A DNA stretch of 64,000 nt from DASSFG01 sp035550375 (lineage in GTDB: Bacteria; Planctomycetota; Planctomycetia; Pirellulales; JAICIG01), in contig DASZPH010000043.1 of NCBI GenBank assembly GCA_035550375.1, forward strand, positions 24,837-88,836, given 5' to 3'. The notes beneath the pieces are model-generated. The model ran no database searches. It was not told where the DNA came from and saw nothing but the letters and a program-made list of their open reading frames with translations. Position numbers and translations under genes: made by a program. Positions 26,791 through 35,220 of the stretch are shown here, piece by piece (within the stretch, counting starts at the first letter, position 1; each line of letters opens with the position of its first letter).

Positions 26791-27387
26791 ATGACCATCA
26801 AACTGATTCTCGCCAGCAGTTCGCCGCGGCGGCAGCAATTGCTACAGGAAGCGGGCTATGACTTTGAAATCGTTGCTCCCAGCGAGACGGCCGAGTGCGG
26901 AGTCTGCAGCGGCGAATCGCCGGTCGAGATGGTGAGCCGGCTGGCGTACCAGAAAGCCGCCGATGTGGCCCGCCGCGTCGATTGCGGCCTGATACTCGGT
27001 TGCGACACGGTGGCCGAGTGTGCCGGACGCATCCTCGGCAAGCCGGCCGACGAAGACCGCGCGCGTGAAATGCTGGAGTTGCTCGGCGGCCGGAAGCACC
27101 ACGTATACAGCGGGCTCTGCCTGTGGAGCGTGCCCGACGGAGAGCCGCTGGTTGAGGTTGACCGCACGACGTTGGTCATGCGAGCCCTCAGGCCGAGAGA
27201 GATCGACGAGTATCTGGCGAGCGGCGTCTGGGCGGGCAAAGCGGGGGCGTTCGGCTTGCAAGATCGCCTGGGCTGGCTGGAGGTCGTCGAGGGGAGCGAG
27301 TCGAACGTCGTCGGGCTACCGCTGGAACGGCTGGCCGAAATGTTGGCAAGGCTGAACGGCGGATCGAAGGGATGCCGAGAAACTTGA
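26791..27387 (+). CDS. maf: Maf/YceF-family nucleoside triphosphate pyrophosphatase
   Basis: The protein (198 aa) starts at ATG 26791. It has the hallmark LASSSPRRQQLLQEAGYDFEIV at its N-terminus, the ESPVEMVSRLAYQKA segment, and GCDTVAE with the catalytic Asp. The family hydrolyses non-canonical or modified NTPs (dTTP/UTP/pseudo-UTP or m7GTP, depending on subgroup). The C-terminal GKAGAFGLQDRLG and SNVVGLPL fit the family and its usual length. A longer reading from 26701 is rejected. Confidence 0.94.
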   Translation: MTIKLILASSSPRRQQLLQEAGYDFEIVAPSETAECGVCSGESPVEMVSRLAYQKAADVARRVDCGLILGCDTVAECAGRILGKPADEDRAREMLELLGGRKHHVYSGLCLWSVPDGEPLVEVDRTTLVMRALRPREIDEYLASGVWAGKAGAFGLQDRLGWLEVVEGSESNVVGLPLERLAEMLARLNGGSKGCRET

Positions 27388-27443
27388 CGAGGCCCCACGT
27401 CTGGCCATCCGGGCCCCACTTGCATTGTCCGTGGGCGTGAGTT

Positions 27444-28223
27444 TCAGCGGCGTTCCACGTCGTGTCCGCGCGGCAAGTCGTCGAGGCTCTCCAGTCCGAG
27501 GAGGGAGAGCAAGCGCGGGGTGGTCTGGTATCGGGGCCGCCGAGGCGCCGCCGGATCGCGCTCGATGCAGAGCAATTGCCGGCGTACGAGCTGCGAAAGG
27601 ACGGCGCCGCTCGGGCGCCCCCGTAGCCGAGCGACGTCGTCGGCCGACTGAGCGCCGTTGTAGGCGATGATGGATAGCACCTCGATGGCGGCCGCCGACA
27701 GCTTTGCTTGACGCGTCCGGCCAAAATACTTGTCTCGAATCGGCCCGAATTCGTCCCGCAGCACAAGCAAGTAGCCCTCCGCCGCGCTGGTGATACGGTA
27801 AGGACGAGCGTCGGCGTCGTATTGCTCGTTCAGTTCGCGCACCAAATCGTCGATCTCCGCCGGGCGCACACCTCGCATCAGGCCCGCGACGCGGTCGCTG
27901 GTAATCGGTTGATTATCGGCGCTGCCGACGAACAGCATGGCCTCCAGAATGCTGCGCGGGGTCACGTCGCAAACGGCGTCGGCCTCGTCCGGCTCGTTCG
28001 GGAGTTCCTCGGGAAGCTCGTCCGGCTCGCCGCCAGCAGGCCGCTCGCCGGACGTCTCCGAGGGGTTTGAATAGGGGTCGTGCCCTGTTGAGAGCATTTC
28101 GGCAAATGCGGCGTTCAGGTCGTCGAGCGAGAGGCCGGTTTCCGACGGCGGCGAAGGAAACTCGGGCGACGGTCTGGCGGGCGGGCCGGCCGGGGAACCC
28201 GGCTGATTGTTCGACGAAGACAT
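27444..28223 (-). CDS. scpB: Segregation and condensation protein B
   Basis: The C-terminal two-thirds (residues 85-259) match ScpB: ILEAMLFVGSADNQPI, IDDLVRELNEQYD, LSAAAIEVLSIIAYNGAQ and RGRPSG. This is the pair of winged-helix domains that bind the ScpA/SMC complex. The first 80 residues are Pro/Gly/Glu-rich and probably disordered, which is longer than in typical ScpB. No scpA or smc is adjacent. Confidence 0.93.
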   Translation of the reverse strand: MSSSNNQPGSPAGPPARPSPEFPSPPSETGLSLDDLNAAFAEMLSTGHDPYSNPSETSGERPAGGEPDELPEELPNEPDEADAVCDVTPRSILEAMLFVGSADNQPITSDRVAGLMRGVRPAEIDDLVRELNEQYDADARPYRITSAAEGYLLVLRDEFGPIRDKYFGRTRQAKLSAAAIEVLSIIAYNGAQSADDVARLRGRPSGAVLSQLVRRQLLCIERDPAAPRRPRYQTTPRLLSLLGLESLDDLPRGHDVERR

Positions 28224-28295
28224 GCGTTCTTCCCCTCTCTGGTCGTCGATGCTTCCGTGCTGCGGTATGATAACAGTCAGTTCAGCACCGCCTAA

Positions 28296-29333
28296 ATGCC
28301 AAAAGGAAGCCGCTTGACGATCGAGCCGGTTATCGAACTCGCCGAACTGCGCAAGACCTACCGCGACGGTCTGCTAGGCCGTCGCCGCGTCGAAGCCCTA
28401 CGAGGCGTGACGTTCCAGGTAGGCAGCGGCGAGATCTTTGGGTTGCTCGGTCCTAACGGGGCGGGCAAAACCACACTTATCAAAGTATTGCTGGGTATCG
28501 TTCGCAAGTCGGGCGGGCGGGCAAGCCTGCTCGGCCGTCCACCCGGTGACCGCAGGGGGCGTCGGCAGGTCGGCTACTTGCCCGAGAATCACCGCATTCC
28601 GCTTCACCACACGGGCAACACCGCCCTGGAGTACTACGGCAGCCTGAGCGGATTGTCCCTGGCAGAAATCAAGCGCCGGCGGCCGGCCTTGCTCGACCTG
28701 GTCGGCCTTGGCCCCTGGGGTGAGACGAGCGTCAAGAAATACTCCAAGGGGATGCTGCAACGACTTGGGCTGGCTCAGGCCCTGCTGCACGACCCTAAAT
28801 TGCTGATTCTCGACGAGCCGACCGATGGCGTCGATCCGGTCGGCCGGGCCGAAATGCGCGACCTGTGGCGGCGACTCAGAGAGGATGGGAAGACCATCTT
28901 CGTCAACAGCCACTTGCTTCAAGAGATTGAGTTGGTCTGCGACCGGGTGGCGATCCTTGTGCGGGGATTGGTTGAGCGCGTCGGCCGGATCGACGAGATG
29001 ACGGCCCAAACCGAGATCGACGTCACTTGGACGCTCGCGGGCAACGAAGCGGACATCCGCACGGTGTTGGCCATCGATTCCGCGACGCCGCTGGTCGTAG
29101 CCGAAGGGGAACAGGTGCAAGTCTCGCTCACCCTGGCCGATCAGGCGGCCGTCGATCGTGCCATCGACGCCTTGCGGGCCCGGGGCGTGAGCATCGTCTC
29201 GATGTCGCGGCCGAGGCGCACGCTGGAGGAAGCGTTCCTGGAAACGGTCAGGCAAGGAAACGGGTCGGCCGCCAACCGTGGTCAGGCGAACAGCGCGCCG
29301 GCAGCGATGACCGCCGGGGGAGTACGCCGATGA
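28296..29333 (+). CDS. ABC exporter ATP-binding protein
   Basis: The protein (345 aa) has Walker A GPNGAGKT near residue 53, an ABC signature (YSKGMLQRLGLAQALL, a variant of LSGGQ) and Walker B LLILDEPTDGVDP. The extra C-terminal region of about 110 aa is typical of ABC-2-type exporters. The ATG at 28296 is used; a TTG 18 nt downstream has a better-spaced AAGGAA and could be the true start. The stop overlaps the ATG of the permease gene (ATGA), so the two make one transporter. A TATGAT box at 28266-28271 may be the -10. Confidence 0.93.
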   Translation: MPKGSRLTIEPVIELAELRKTYRDGLLGRRRVEALRGVTFQVGSGEIFGLLGPNGAGKTTLIKVLLGIVRKSGGRASLLGRPPGDRRGRRQVGYLPENHRIPLHHTGNTALEYYGSLSGLSLAEIKRRRPALLDLVGLGPWGETSVKKYSKGMLQRLGLAQALLHDPKLLILDEPTDGVDPVGRAEMRDLWRRLREDGKTIFVNSHLLQEIELVCDRVAILVRGLVERVGRIDEMTAQTEIDVTWTLAGNEADIRTVLAIDSATPLVVAEGEQVQVSLTLADQAAVDRAIDALRARGVSIVSMSRPRRTLEEAFLETVRQGNGSAANRGQANSAPAAMTAGGVRR

Positions 29334-31597
29334 GGGCCTACCTGGCGATTATCAAGGACTCGTTCCGCGAAGCGCTCGCCTCGCGCGTCCTTTGGATTCT
29401 GCTGGTGCTGAACACTCTGGTTCTCGCAGCCCTGGCACCGTTCGGCATCGTCGAGCGCACGGGGATTGCCTTCGCCCCCAACGACGTCACCGATGCGAAA
29501 GGGCTCATCGAGAAGATCAAGCGGCAAAGCGCCGACCCGCAGTCTTCTCCAGGCAAGCAGATCTGGGCCTTGCTTAGCGACCGCTACAAATCGGCACTCG
29601 AGCCGAGCGACGACGCGCAGACTCGCGCCTGGGCGGGCATGATTTATGTGCAGTTGCCGGGTGAGCTCAACGAGGTTCTCGCCAGTCGTAACCTGTACGA
29701 CGAAGCCGCGTGGTCGGGAATAAGCCTGACGGAGGAGACCCGCGAACTCCTGGGCCAAGGCGTCGATCGGCTCGACGAGGAAGACGTTTCGCGCCTCAAC
29801 CGCCTGCTGCTCGAAGCGGCCTACCCCGATGAAATCGCCGCCAGCCGTGAGAAGTCGGCCGCAGTTAGCTACTTCACCTGGCGGTTACCCGCGATCCCTT
29901 TGACCAAGAAAACGCTGGTCGATACGGCCGTCAACACGTTCATCAACCTGTTCGTGGGGGTCGTCGGCGTCTTTGCCGGGGTGCTGGTTACTGCGTCGAT
30001 CATTCCGCAGACCTACGCGCCGGGTGCCATCGATCTGCTTCTCAGCAAGCCGATCTCGCGGTCGCTGTTGTATTTGACGAAGTATTTCGGCGGGTGCATG
30101 TTCATCCTGATTAATGCGGCCTACGTCATCGGCGGCCTGTGGTTGATTGCTGGCCTGCGCCTGGGGCAGTGGAGTAACCGACTGTTGCTTTGTATCCCCG
30201 TGTTCCTCTTCTTGTTCGCCGTTTACTATGCCGTGTCTGGACTGGCCGGCGTCGTGTGGCGCAACGCCATCGTTTCGGTCGTAATTGCCGTGCTGTTTTG
30301 GGCCGCATGTTTTGTCGTGGGTGCGACAAAGAATATTGTCGAATCGGTGTTTCTTAACTCCAAGCGACTGGTCAAGCTCGTGTCGGCGGGTGACGGACTG
30401 ATATCCGTCAACGACCGAGCCGAGATTTTTCACTGGAGCGCCGCCAAGTCGGACTGGGAACGCATTCTATCCGGCGGCGCGGCGACCCCATTTGGGCCCG
30501 CCATGACGTTGCCTCTGGTCGGGCCGGTTTACGACGCGAAGCACGAGCGTTTGGTCGCGCTGCCGGTCGCCATGCCCCAATTCGGCTTCATGCCGGCCGA
30601 CAACTCGCTGCTGGTAGGAGAAAAGCAGGAGGAGTGGAAGCGGCAGGAGGGCACGCCGGCTCCGGCAGGCACGGCCGCGCTCCTCATCGACAGCCAAGGG
30701 ACGCTGCTGGCGGTTACGCCACACGGCCTTCTAAAACTTGTCGGCGAGCCGACCGCAACTGAAAAAAGCGTGAAGCTTTTCGGATTCGCGATGCCCGCGC
30801 CGGGCGGGGGCCGGTTCGTCTCGTGCAGTTCCGAACTGCGGCTCGGCACCCCTCTGGCTGCCGCGATCGACCGGACTGCCGACGAAGTCGCGATTTACGA
30901 CACGGAAACATTACACGTGCTCTCGCCTGACGCCAAAGGACGCTACGTGGTGCGGGCCAGCCGCGAGATCGAAGGCAACCGGTCCGGTCTGGTGGCCATC
31001 GGCGGCGGCCGAGTGCTCTTGGCCAGCGCCAACGGCGACATCCGGCTCTTCGATTCGGCGAAGCTGGAGCCGCAAGGCGAGTTTCGTCCCCAGGGCAGCA
31101 ACCCGCCGCGCTTCGCCGACGTCTCGCCCGACGGGAAGCTTTTTGCCGTTCTTTTTCACAACCGGCGCCTTTGGCTTTATGACGCCGCCAGCGCGCGTCC
31201 GCTTCGCCTTTCGGTATCCGGGCAGGGCGATATCTCGGCGGCCGCTTTTGCGACCAATGACAGCCTGATCGTGGCAGACCGTTTCACGCGGGTCACCGAG
31301 TACCAACTTTCCACGGGAAAAATAGCCGACCGCCGACGACCCTCACTCAGTATGTTGGAAAAGGTTTACCTGTTCGCCATCAAACCGATCTATACCGTCT
31401 TTCCTAAGCCGGGTGAAATGGACAACGTGGTCAATTACTTGCTCACCGGGAGCGAAAGCGTCTCCGTTGGCATGGGCAACGACCTGCGAATCAGCCGCCC
31501 CCAGCTCGACATCTGGGGACCGATCTGGAGTAACCTGGCCTTCATCGCCGTCGTCGTCGGTCTCGGCTGCCTCTACACGCATCGGAAGGATTTTTGA
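29330..31597 (+). CDS. ABC-2-type permease with embedded propeller-like domain
   Basis: The protein (755 aa) starts with MRAYLAIIKDSFREALASRV and a first membrane helix (about 18-38). A soluble part follows, then five to six helices (about 195-350). Next come about 370 residues that read as a soluble beta-rich domain (QPSG/D-SPDG-like strings such as FADVSPDGKLFAVLFHN and LWLYDAASARPL). A final membrane helix (about 728-748) precedes the short tail. The FTS of repeats such as AIYDTETLHVLSPDAKG resembles WD40/PQQ propeller blades. The combination is unusual for ABC permeases. It pairs with the ATPase just upstream; the cargo is unknown. Confidence 0.82.
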   Translation: MRAYLAIIKDSFREALASRVLWILLVLNTLVLAALAPFGIVERTGIAFAPNDVTDAKGLIEKIKRQSADPQSSPGKQIWALLSDRYKSALEPSDDAQTRAWAGMIYVQLPGELNEVLASRNLYDEAAWSGISLTEETRELLGQGVDRLDEEDVSRLNRLLLEAAYPDEIAASREKSAAVSYFTWRLPAIPLTKKTLVDTAVNTFINLFVGVVGVFAGVLVTASIIPQTYAPGAIDLLLSKPISRSLLYLTKYFGGCMFILINAAYVIGGLWLIAGLRLGQWSNRLLLCIPVFLFLFAVYYAVSGLAGVVWRNAIVSVVIAVLFWAACFVVGATKNIVESVFLNSKRLVKLVSAGDGLISVNDRAEIFHWSAAKSDWERILSGGAATPFGPAMTLPLVGPVYDAKHERLVALPVAMPQFGFMPADNSLLVGEKQEEWKRQEGTPAPAGTAALLIDSQGTLLAVTPHGLLKLVGEPTATEKSVKLFGFAMPAPGGGRFVSCSSELRLGTPLAAAIDRTADEVAIYDTETLHVLSPDAKGRYVVRASREIEGNRSGLVAIGGGRVLLASANGDIRLFDSAKLEPQGEFRPQGSNPPRFADVSPDGKLFAVLFHNRRLWLYDAASARPLRLSVSGQGDISAAAFATNDSLIVADRFTRVTEYQLSTGKIADRRRPSLSMLEKVYLFAIKPIYTVFPKPGEMDNVVNYLLTGSESVSVGMGNDLRISRPQLDIWGPIWSNLAFIAVVVGLGCLYTHRKDF

Positions 31598-31624
31598 GGC
31601 GGCTTAGAGGGCCAACATGCCTGT

Positions 31625-33106
31625 TCATCCGGGAATTGGGAACTTCAGCCCGGCGACGTTGTAGGGATCGAGGTGCCGCGCCACGTCCAGCGCGAATGAG
31701 CGAACGTCGGCAGGTGAAGCGGGACCAGCTCGCGTGATCTGGACAAGGCGCTCATGCATCTCGGCCAAGGCCACACAAAAACCAGGCTCGGCAGCCCATA
31801 AGAAGGCTTGCTTTCGCCGCCCCTCCCGGCGGCGTGCTTCGCAGTTGTGGGCGGCGATGAAATAAAACATCGTGAACGGGGCAAACAACTCAAACTGCCC
31901 CATCGCCCGGTAACAGCCGTGTACCAGCGTGTCGATGTGGGTGATCTCCGCTTGCAAGACACGGTTGTACTCGGCGAGTTGGGACGTCATGTCGCCTCTC
32001 AGCCAGTGTTCTTCGATGAGGTCGATCAATCGCTCGATACCTGCCAACGTGTGAGCGTTGCCTGTGCTGTGCAACGCGTCGAGCGTGTAAACCGTGGTGG
32101 GCAAGATGGCCCACCCCGGCCCGGCAGACCGGACCAGTCGGTGCTGCAAGCGAGGCGTGCGACGGAGGCCTTCGGGCGGATCGATCAGCCGCGCATCGCG
32201 AAACTGGCTGCCGATCGAGGGAATTCTCGCGAGCCATTGTTTCCATTCCTCAGCCGCCGGCAGTGAGGATTGCAACGAAAATCGCTCTGCGTCGAGGAGC
32301 CAACCGGCGCTGGTCACGCCGTTGTTGAAGCGCAGTTGCCACATCCAGCCCCCGTCAAACACCTGGTGCACGGCGGCGTCATCGCAGGGGAACGGATGGT
32401 GGGCCAAAGATGCTCCCACTTCCTGCATGATTTCGCACCACGGGTGGATGTCACGAAAGTGGCCGTAGATCGACCGTGAACAGGTCTGCATCCGCTGTGG
32501 CTCGTCGGCGATGTTGAGCTTCTTGGCCAACACACGGCCTTCGCCCGAAGCGTCAACGATGAACGAAGCGTCGATGACGAAAGTCTCGCCGCCGAACGTT
32601 CCCGACAGGCGCCAGGGAGGGCCCCCGACAAGCTCGCCGATCTCGGCCCGCTCCAGCAGCGAGACACCCGCCGCCCGAGCTTCGCCCACGACGAACTGGT
32701 CGAACTGGCTGCGCAACCAATGGGTGTCGGCGTCGGCGGGGCCCTCGCTGGCCGCGATCAGCAATTCGTTGGCATGACCTTCCTGCGGCTGCCAGGGCTC
32801 GCCAGGAAGGTGATGAAAATAGCTGAAGCCCCTCTTCAGACCGCAGACGAGCTGGGGATAGGTTTGCTGCCAGGTGCCGTACTCCGCCAGAGGGGCTATC
32901 CGCGGCAAGTCAAAGCGCCGGGCGAGGTCTCCAAGCACGAGGTCGGCAAGCGGCGTCGCCGACTCGCCGAGGGCAAAGCGCGGATGCGAGCCACGCTCCA
33001 CAACCGCCACCGTGCGCCCGAGCCGCTGCAATAAGAGGGCGGTAAGGCTGCCGCCGAAGCCGGCGCCGATGACCGCTACGTCGACTTGGAGGTGAATCTC
33101 AGACAT
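31625..33106 (-). CDS. Flavin-dependent halogenase-like FAD oxidoreductase
   Basis: The protein (493 aa) starts at ATG 33106 (MSEIHLQVDVAVIGAG). It has an N-terminal GxGxxG FAD site (GAGFGGS) and an acidic strand end (VERG). A lysine is placed in CGLKRGFSYFHH near residue 91, where flavin-dependent halogenases keep a catalytic Lys. GGWMWQLRF near residues 253-259 resembles the WxWxIP motif of the same family. The assignment to the halogenase or geranylgeranyl-reductase-type group is inferred. A non-halogenating monooxygenase or reductase remains possible. It lies 156 nt downstream of a deaminase-aminotransferase-oxidoreductase run on the same strand. Confidence 0.75.
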   Translation of the reverse strand: MSEIHLQVDVAVIGAGFGGSLTALLLQRLGRTVAVVERGSHPRFALGESATPLADLVLGDLARRFDLPRIAPLAEYGTWQQTYPQLVCGLKRGFSYFHHLPGEPWQPQEGHANELLIAASEGPADADTHWLRSQFDQFVVGEARAAGVSLLERAEIGELVGGPPWRLSGTFGGETFVIDASFIVDASGEGRVLAKKLNIADEPQRMQTCSRSIYGHFRDIHPWCEIMQEVGASLAHHPFPCDDAAVHQVFDGGWMWQLRFNNGVTSAGWLLDAERFSLQSSLPAAEEWKQWLARIPSIGSQFRDARLIDPPEGLRRTPRLQHRLVRSAGPGWAILPTTVYTLDALHSTGNAHTLAGIERLIDLIEEHWLRGDMTSQLAEYNRVLQAEITHIDTLVHGCYRAMGQFELFAPFTMFYFIAAHNCEARRREGRRKQAFLWAAEPGFCVALAEMHERLVQITRAGPASPADVRSFALDVARHLDPYNVAGLKFPIPG

Positions 33107-33262
33107 GGGAGCCGCCAGTCTACGAAGGAAGCAAATAGTTTCGCAAATCGCGAGGGCGAGGCGGAGGCCCGAGCCTCGCGGTAAGTTGAGTGCGGGGTTG
33201 CGGCGTCGCCGTTCGTCCAACCGCGTTACCGGGACATTGGCGCGCCCCGCTCGCCGGGCTCG

Positions 33263-33745
33263 TCAATACGTTGTTGGTGCTGGCGATCGCCGCTTCCACT
33301 CGTCGAACAGCGCGCGGCATTCGTCGGCCAGGAATCCGGCGACCAGCTCAAGCGGGCTGTTCGAAAGCCGCACCATCTCGAGGCTGCCCAGCCGCATCTC
33401 GTTGAAACCGGCTGCCGTCGCGTCGTCGATCGTGGCGCCGTAATAGACTTTCGCCGCTTGCGCCCAGTGCAGCGCCGCGGTACACATCGGACAGGGCTCG
33501 CACGTGGTCGCCACAATGGCATCGGGAAGATGGATGCGCTGCTCTGCCCGGCAGGCGGCGCGCAGGGCTGTTACCTCGGCGTGCGCCGTGATGTCGGTCG
33601 TTGACAGGACGATGTTGTGGCTCACCGCCACGACACGGTCGCCGACGGCGATGGCGCAGCCGAACGGACTCTCGCCTTGGGCGATGCCGGTCCGGCACTT
33701 CTCGATCGCCAGACGCATGAGATCCGCGGGCTCGATGGCTTTCAT
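33263..33745 (-). CDS. Guanine-deaminase-like cytidine deaminase-fold enzyme
   Basis: The protein (160 aa) has the zinc-site motifs HAEVTAL near residue 53 and TCEPCPMCTAAL near residue 83. The layout (GESPFGCAIAVGDRV, HWAQAAKVYYGATIDDA, AGFNEM and a C-terminal tyrosine) is closest to bacterial guanine deaminases such as GuaD. The ATG at 33745 overlaps the stop of the aminotransferase gene (ATGA), so the two are translationally coupled. Guanine to xanthine is the expected reaction if GuaD-like, but the context may mean another amine substrate. Confidence 0.85.
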   Translation of the reverse strand: MKAIEPADLMRLAIEKCRTGIAQGESPFGCAIAVGDRVVAVSHNIVLSTTDITAHAEVTALRAACRAEQRIHLPDAIVATTCEPCPMCTAALHWAQAAKVYYGATIDDATAAGFNEMRLGSLEMVRLSNSPLELVAGFLADECRALFDEWKRRSPAPTTY

Positions 33746-35220
33746 GTTTGCCTCGCGACCGTTTGCCCGGTCGCCGACCGCCCGGCAACAGCTTGCCTCC
33801 CGACCGTGGCAAAAATCTCGTACATCACCTCCAGATAGGTCTTGGCTTCGTCAAGCGGCATGACCAGGGGCGGGCTGACGCGAATCACTTTGCCGGCCAA
33901 CGGACCGAGCAGATGGATGGCGGCGCCCGCTTCGTCCCCGCGATAACAGGCTTCCACGCAGGCGTTGGCCACCTCCGCGGCCGAGCGATCGCCAATGGCG
34001 GCGCATTCGATTCCCCACACGACGCCTTCGCCCCGAACGTGGGCCACCGTATCGAGCTCGGCCAGCCGCAGCAAACCAACTTCCAGCACCATCGACAACT
34101 GCCGCGCGTGCTCCAGAACGGGTGTGTGCTCATACTCGTCAAGCGTGGCCAGTACCGCGGCGCTAGCGAGCGGGTTGGCACTCCACGTGTCCGATGCCTC
34201 GCCATAGTGCATGTTCGCGAAGAGGTCCGCCCGCCCCACCGCGGCGCTCACCGGCACGCCGTTGCCCAGCCCCTTGCCCAACACGACGATGTCGGGCTCC
34301 ACGCCGTACTCACTGAACGCGAACAGCTCGCCCGTGCGGCCGAAGTTGGCCTGCACCTCGTCGAGGATGAAAACGACGTCGTGCTCACGGCAAAACCGCT
34401 CCAGCAACCGGATATATTGCTTCTGCGGATGAAAGGAGCCGCCCCCTCCGAGATAGGGCTCGGTGATGAGGGCGCAGATTCGCGGGCCGCATTCCTTCCA
34501 CACGGCCGCCAACTCGGCTTCGTAAGGCCCCAAGTCGAGCGGCTGGCGGCGGCGCTCGACGTCGATGCACTCCTCCATCGGGAAGGAGATGAACCGGACG
34601 CGCGGGTCGCGATCGGGATCTTTTTCTGAACCGGTCACCGCGCCGGCCAGCCCCTTCTTGCCGTGAAAGCCGTACCGCGTCGAGAGGATAATGTTCTCGC
34701 CGGGACGCCGGTCGAGCGCCGCCCAGAGGGCCTTCTGGATCGCTTCGCTGCCGCTGGCGGCCCACATCACCTGCTGACAGCGCGCCCCCCCCGCCTGACC
34801 CTGCAGGCACTTGAGCAGGCGTTCCGCCGCCTGCACCTCAATCTCGGTGACGGCGTTGTAGGCGTTGAGCGTGGTGGCCTGACAGAATTCGCCGCAGCCA
34901 GCGAAGCCGTGCAAGCCAAGATTCTGCATCACCCGCTGCCACCAGCGGGTCGGGTTGTGACCGAGGTTCATCACCAACACGCCCGACGTGAAGTCGGCCA
35001 GGCAACGTCCCTCCGGAGTCCAGTGGTAGCAGCCGGCGCTTTTGGCGAGCACCGCCAGGCTGGGTGTGAAGGTGCGCAAAGCCAGCGGCTCGGCCGCCGT
35101 CAGGCGCCGGCGCACCTCGTTCGAAAGCTTTTCGTGGGGGTGTTCGACGACGGGCGTCGGGGCACTTGGGTTGGACATAGGGTCGTGGGGTTGCGGGACA
35201 GATTGTTTGTCGGCCCTCAC
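33742..35220 (-). CDS. Class III (PLP) aminotransferase
   Basis: The protein (492 aa) contains the class III signature: VFILDEVQANFGRTGELFAF, the PLP-binding Lys in VLGKGLGNG, and SDTWSANPLASAAVLATL. Members transfer amino groups from amines or omega-amino acids (e.g. ornithine, 4-aminobutyrate, 2,2-dialkylglycine, glutamate semialdehyde). I take GTG 35220 because it overlaps the stop of the upstream gene (GTGA); an ATG at 35178 is an alternative. It sits between a Gfo/Idh/MocA gene and the deaminase, and all three overlap by 4 bp. Confidence 0.9.
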   Translation of the reverse strand: MRADKQSVPQPHDPMSNPSAPTPVVEHPHEKLSNEVRRRLTAAEPLALRTFTPSLAVLAKSAGCYHWTPEGRCLADFTSGVLVMNLGHNPTRWWQRVMQNLGLHGFAGCGEFCQATTLNAYNAVTEIEVQAAERLLKCLQGQAGGARCQQVMWAASGSEAIQKALWAALDRRPGENIILSTRYGFHGKKGLAGAVTGSEKDPDRDPRVRFISFPMEECIDVERRRQPLDLGPYEAELAAVWKECGPRICALITEPYLGGGGSFHPQKQYIRLLERFCREHDVVFILDEVQANFGRTGELFAFSEYGVEPDIVVLGKGLGNGVPVSAAVGRADLFANMHYGEASDTWSANPLASAAVLATLDEYEHTPVLEHARQLSMVLEVGLLRLAELDTVAHVRGEGVVWGIECAAIGDRSAAEVANACVEACYRGDEAGAAIHLLGPLAGKVIRVSPPLVMPLDEAKTYLEVMYEIFATVGRQAVAGRSATGQTVARQT

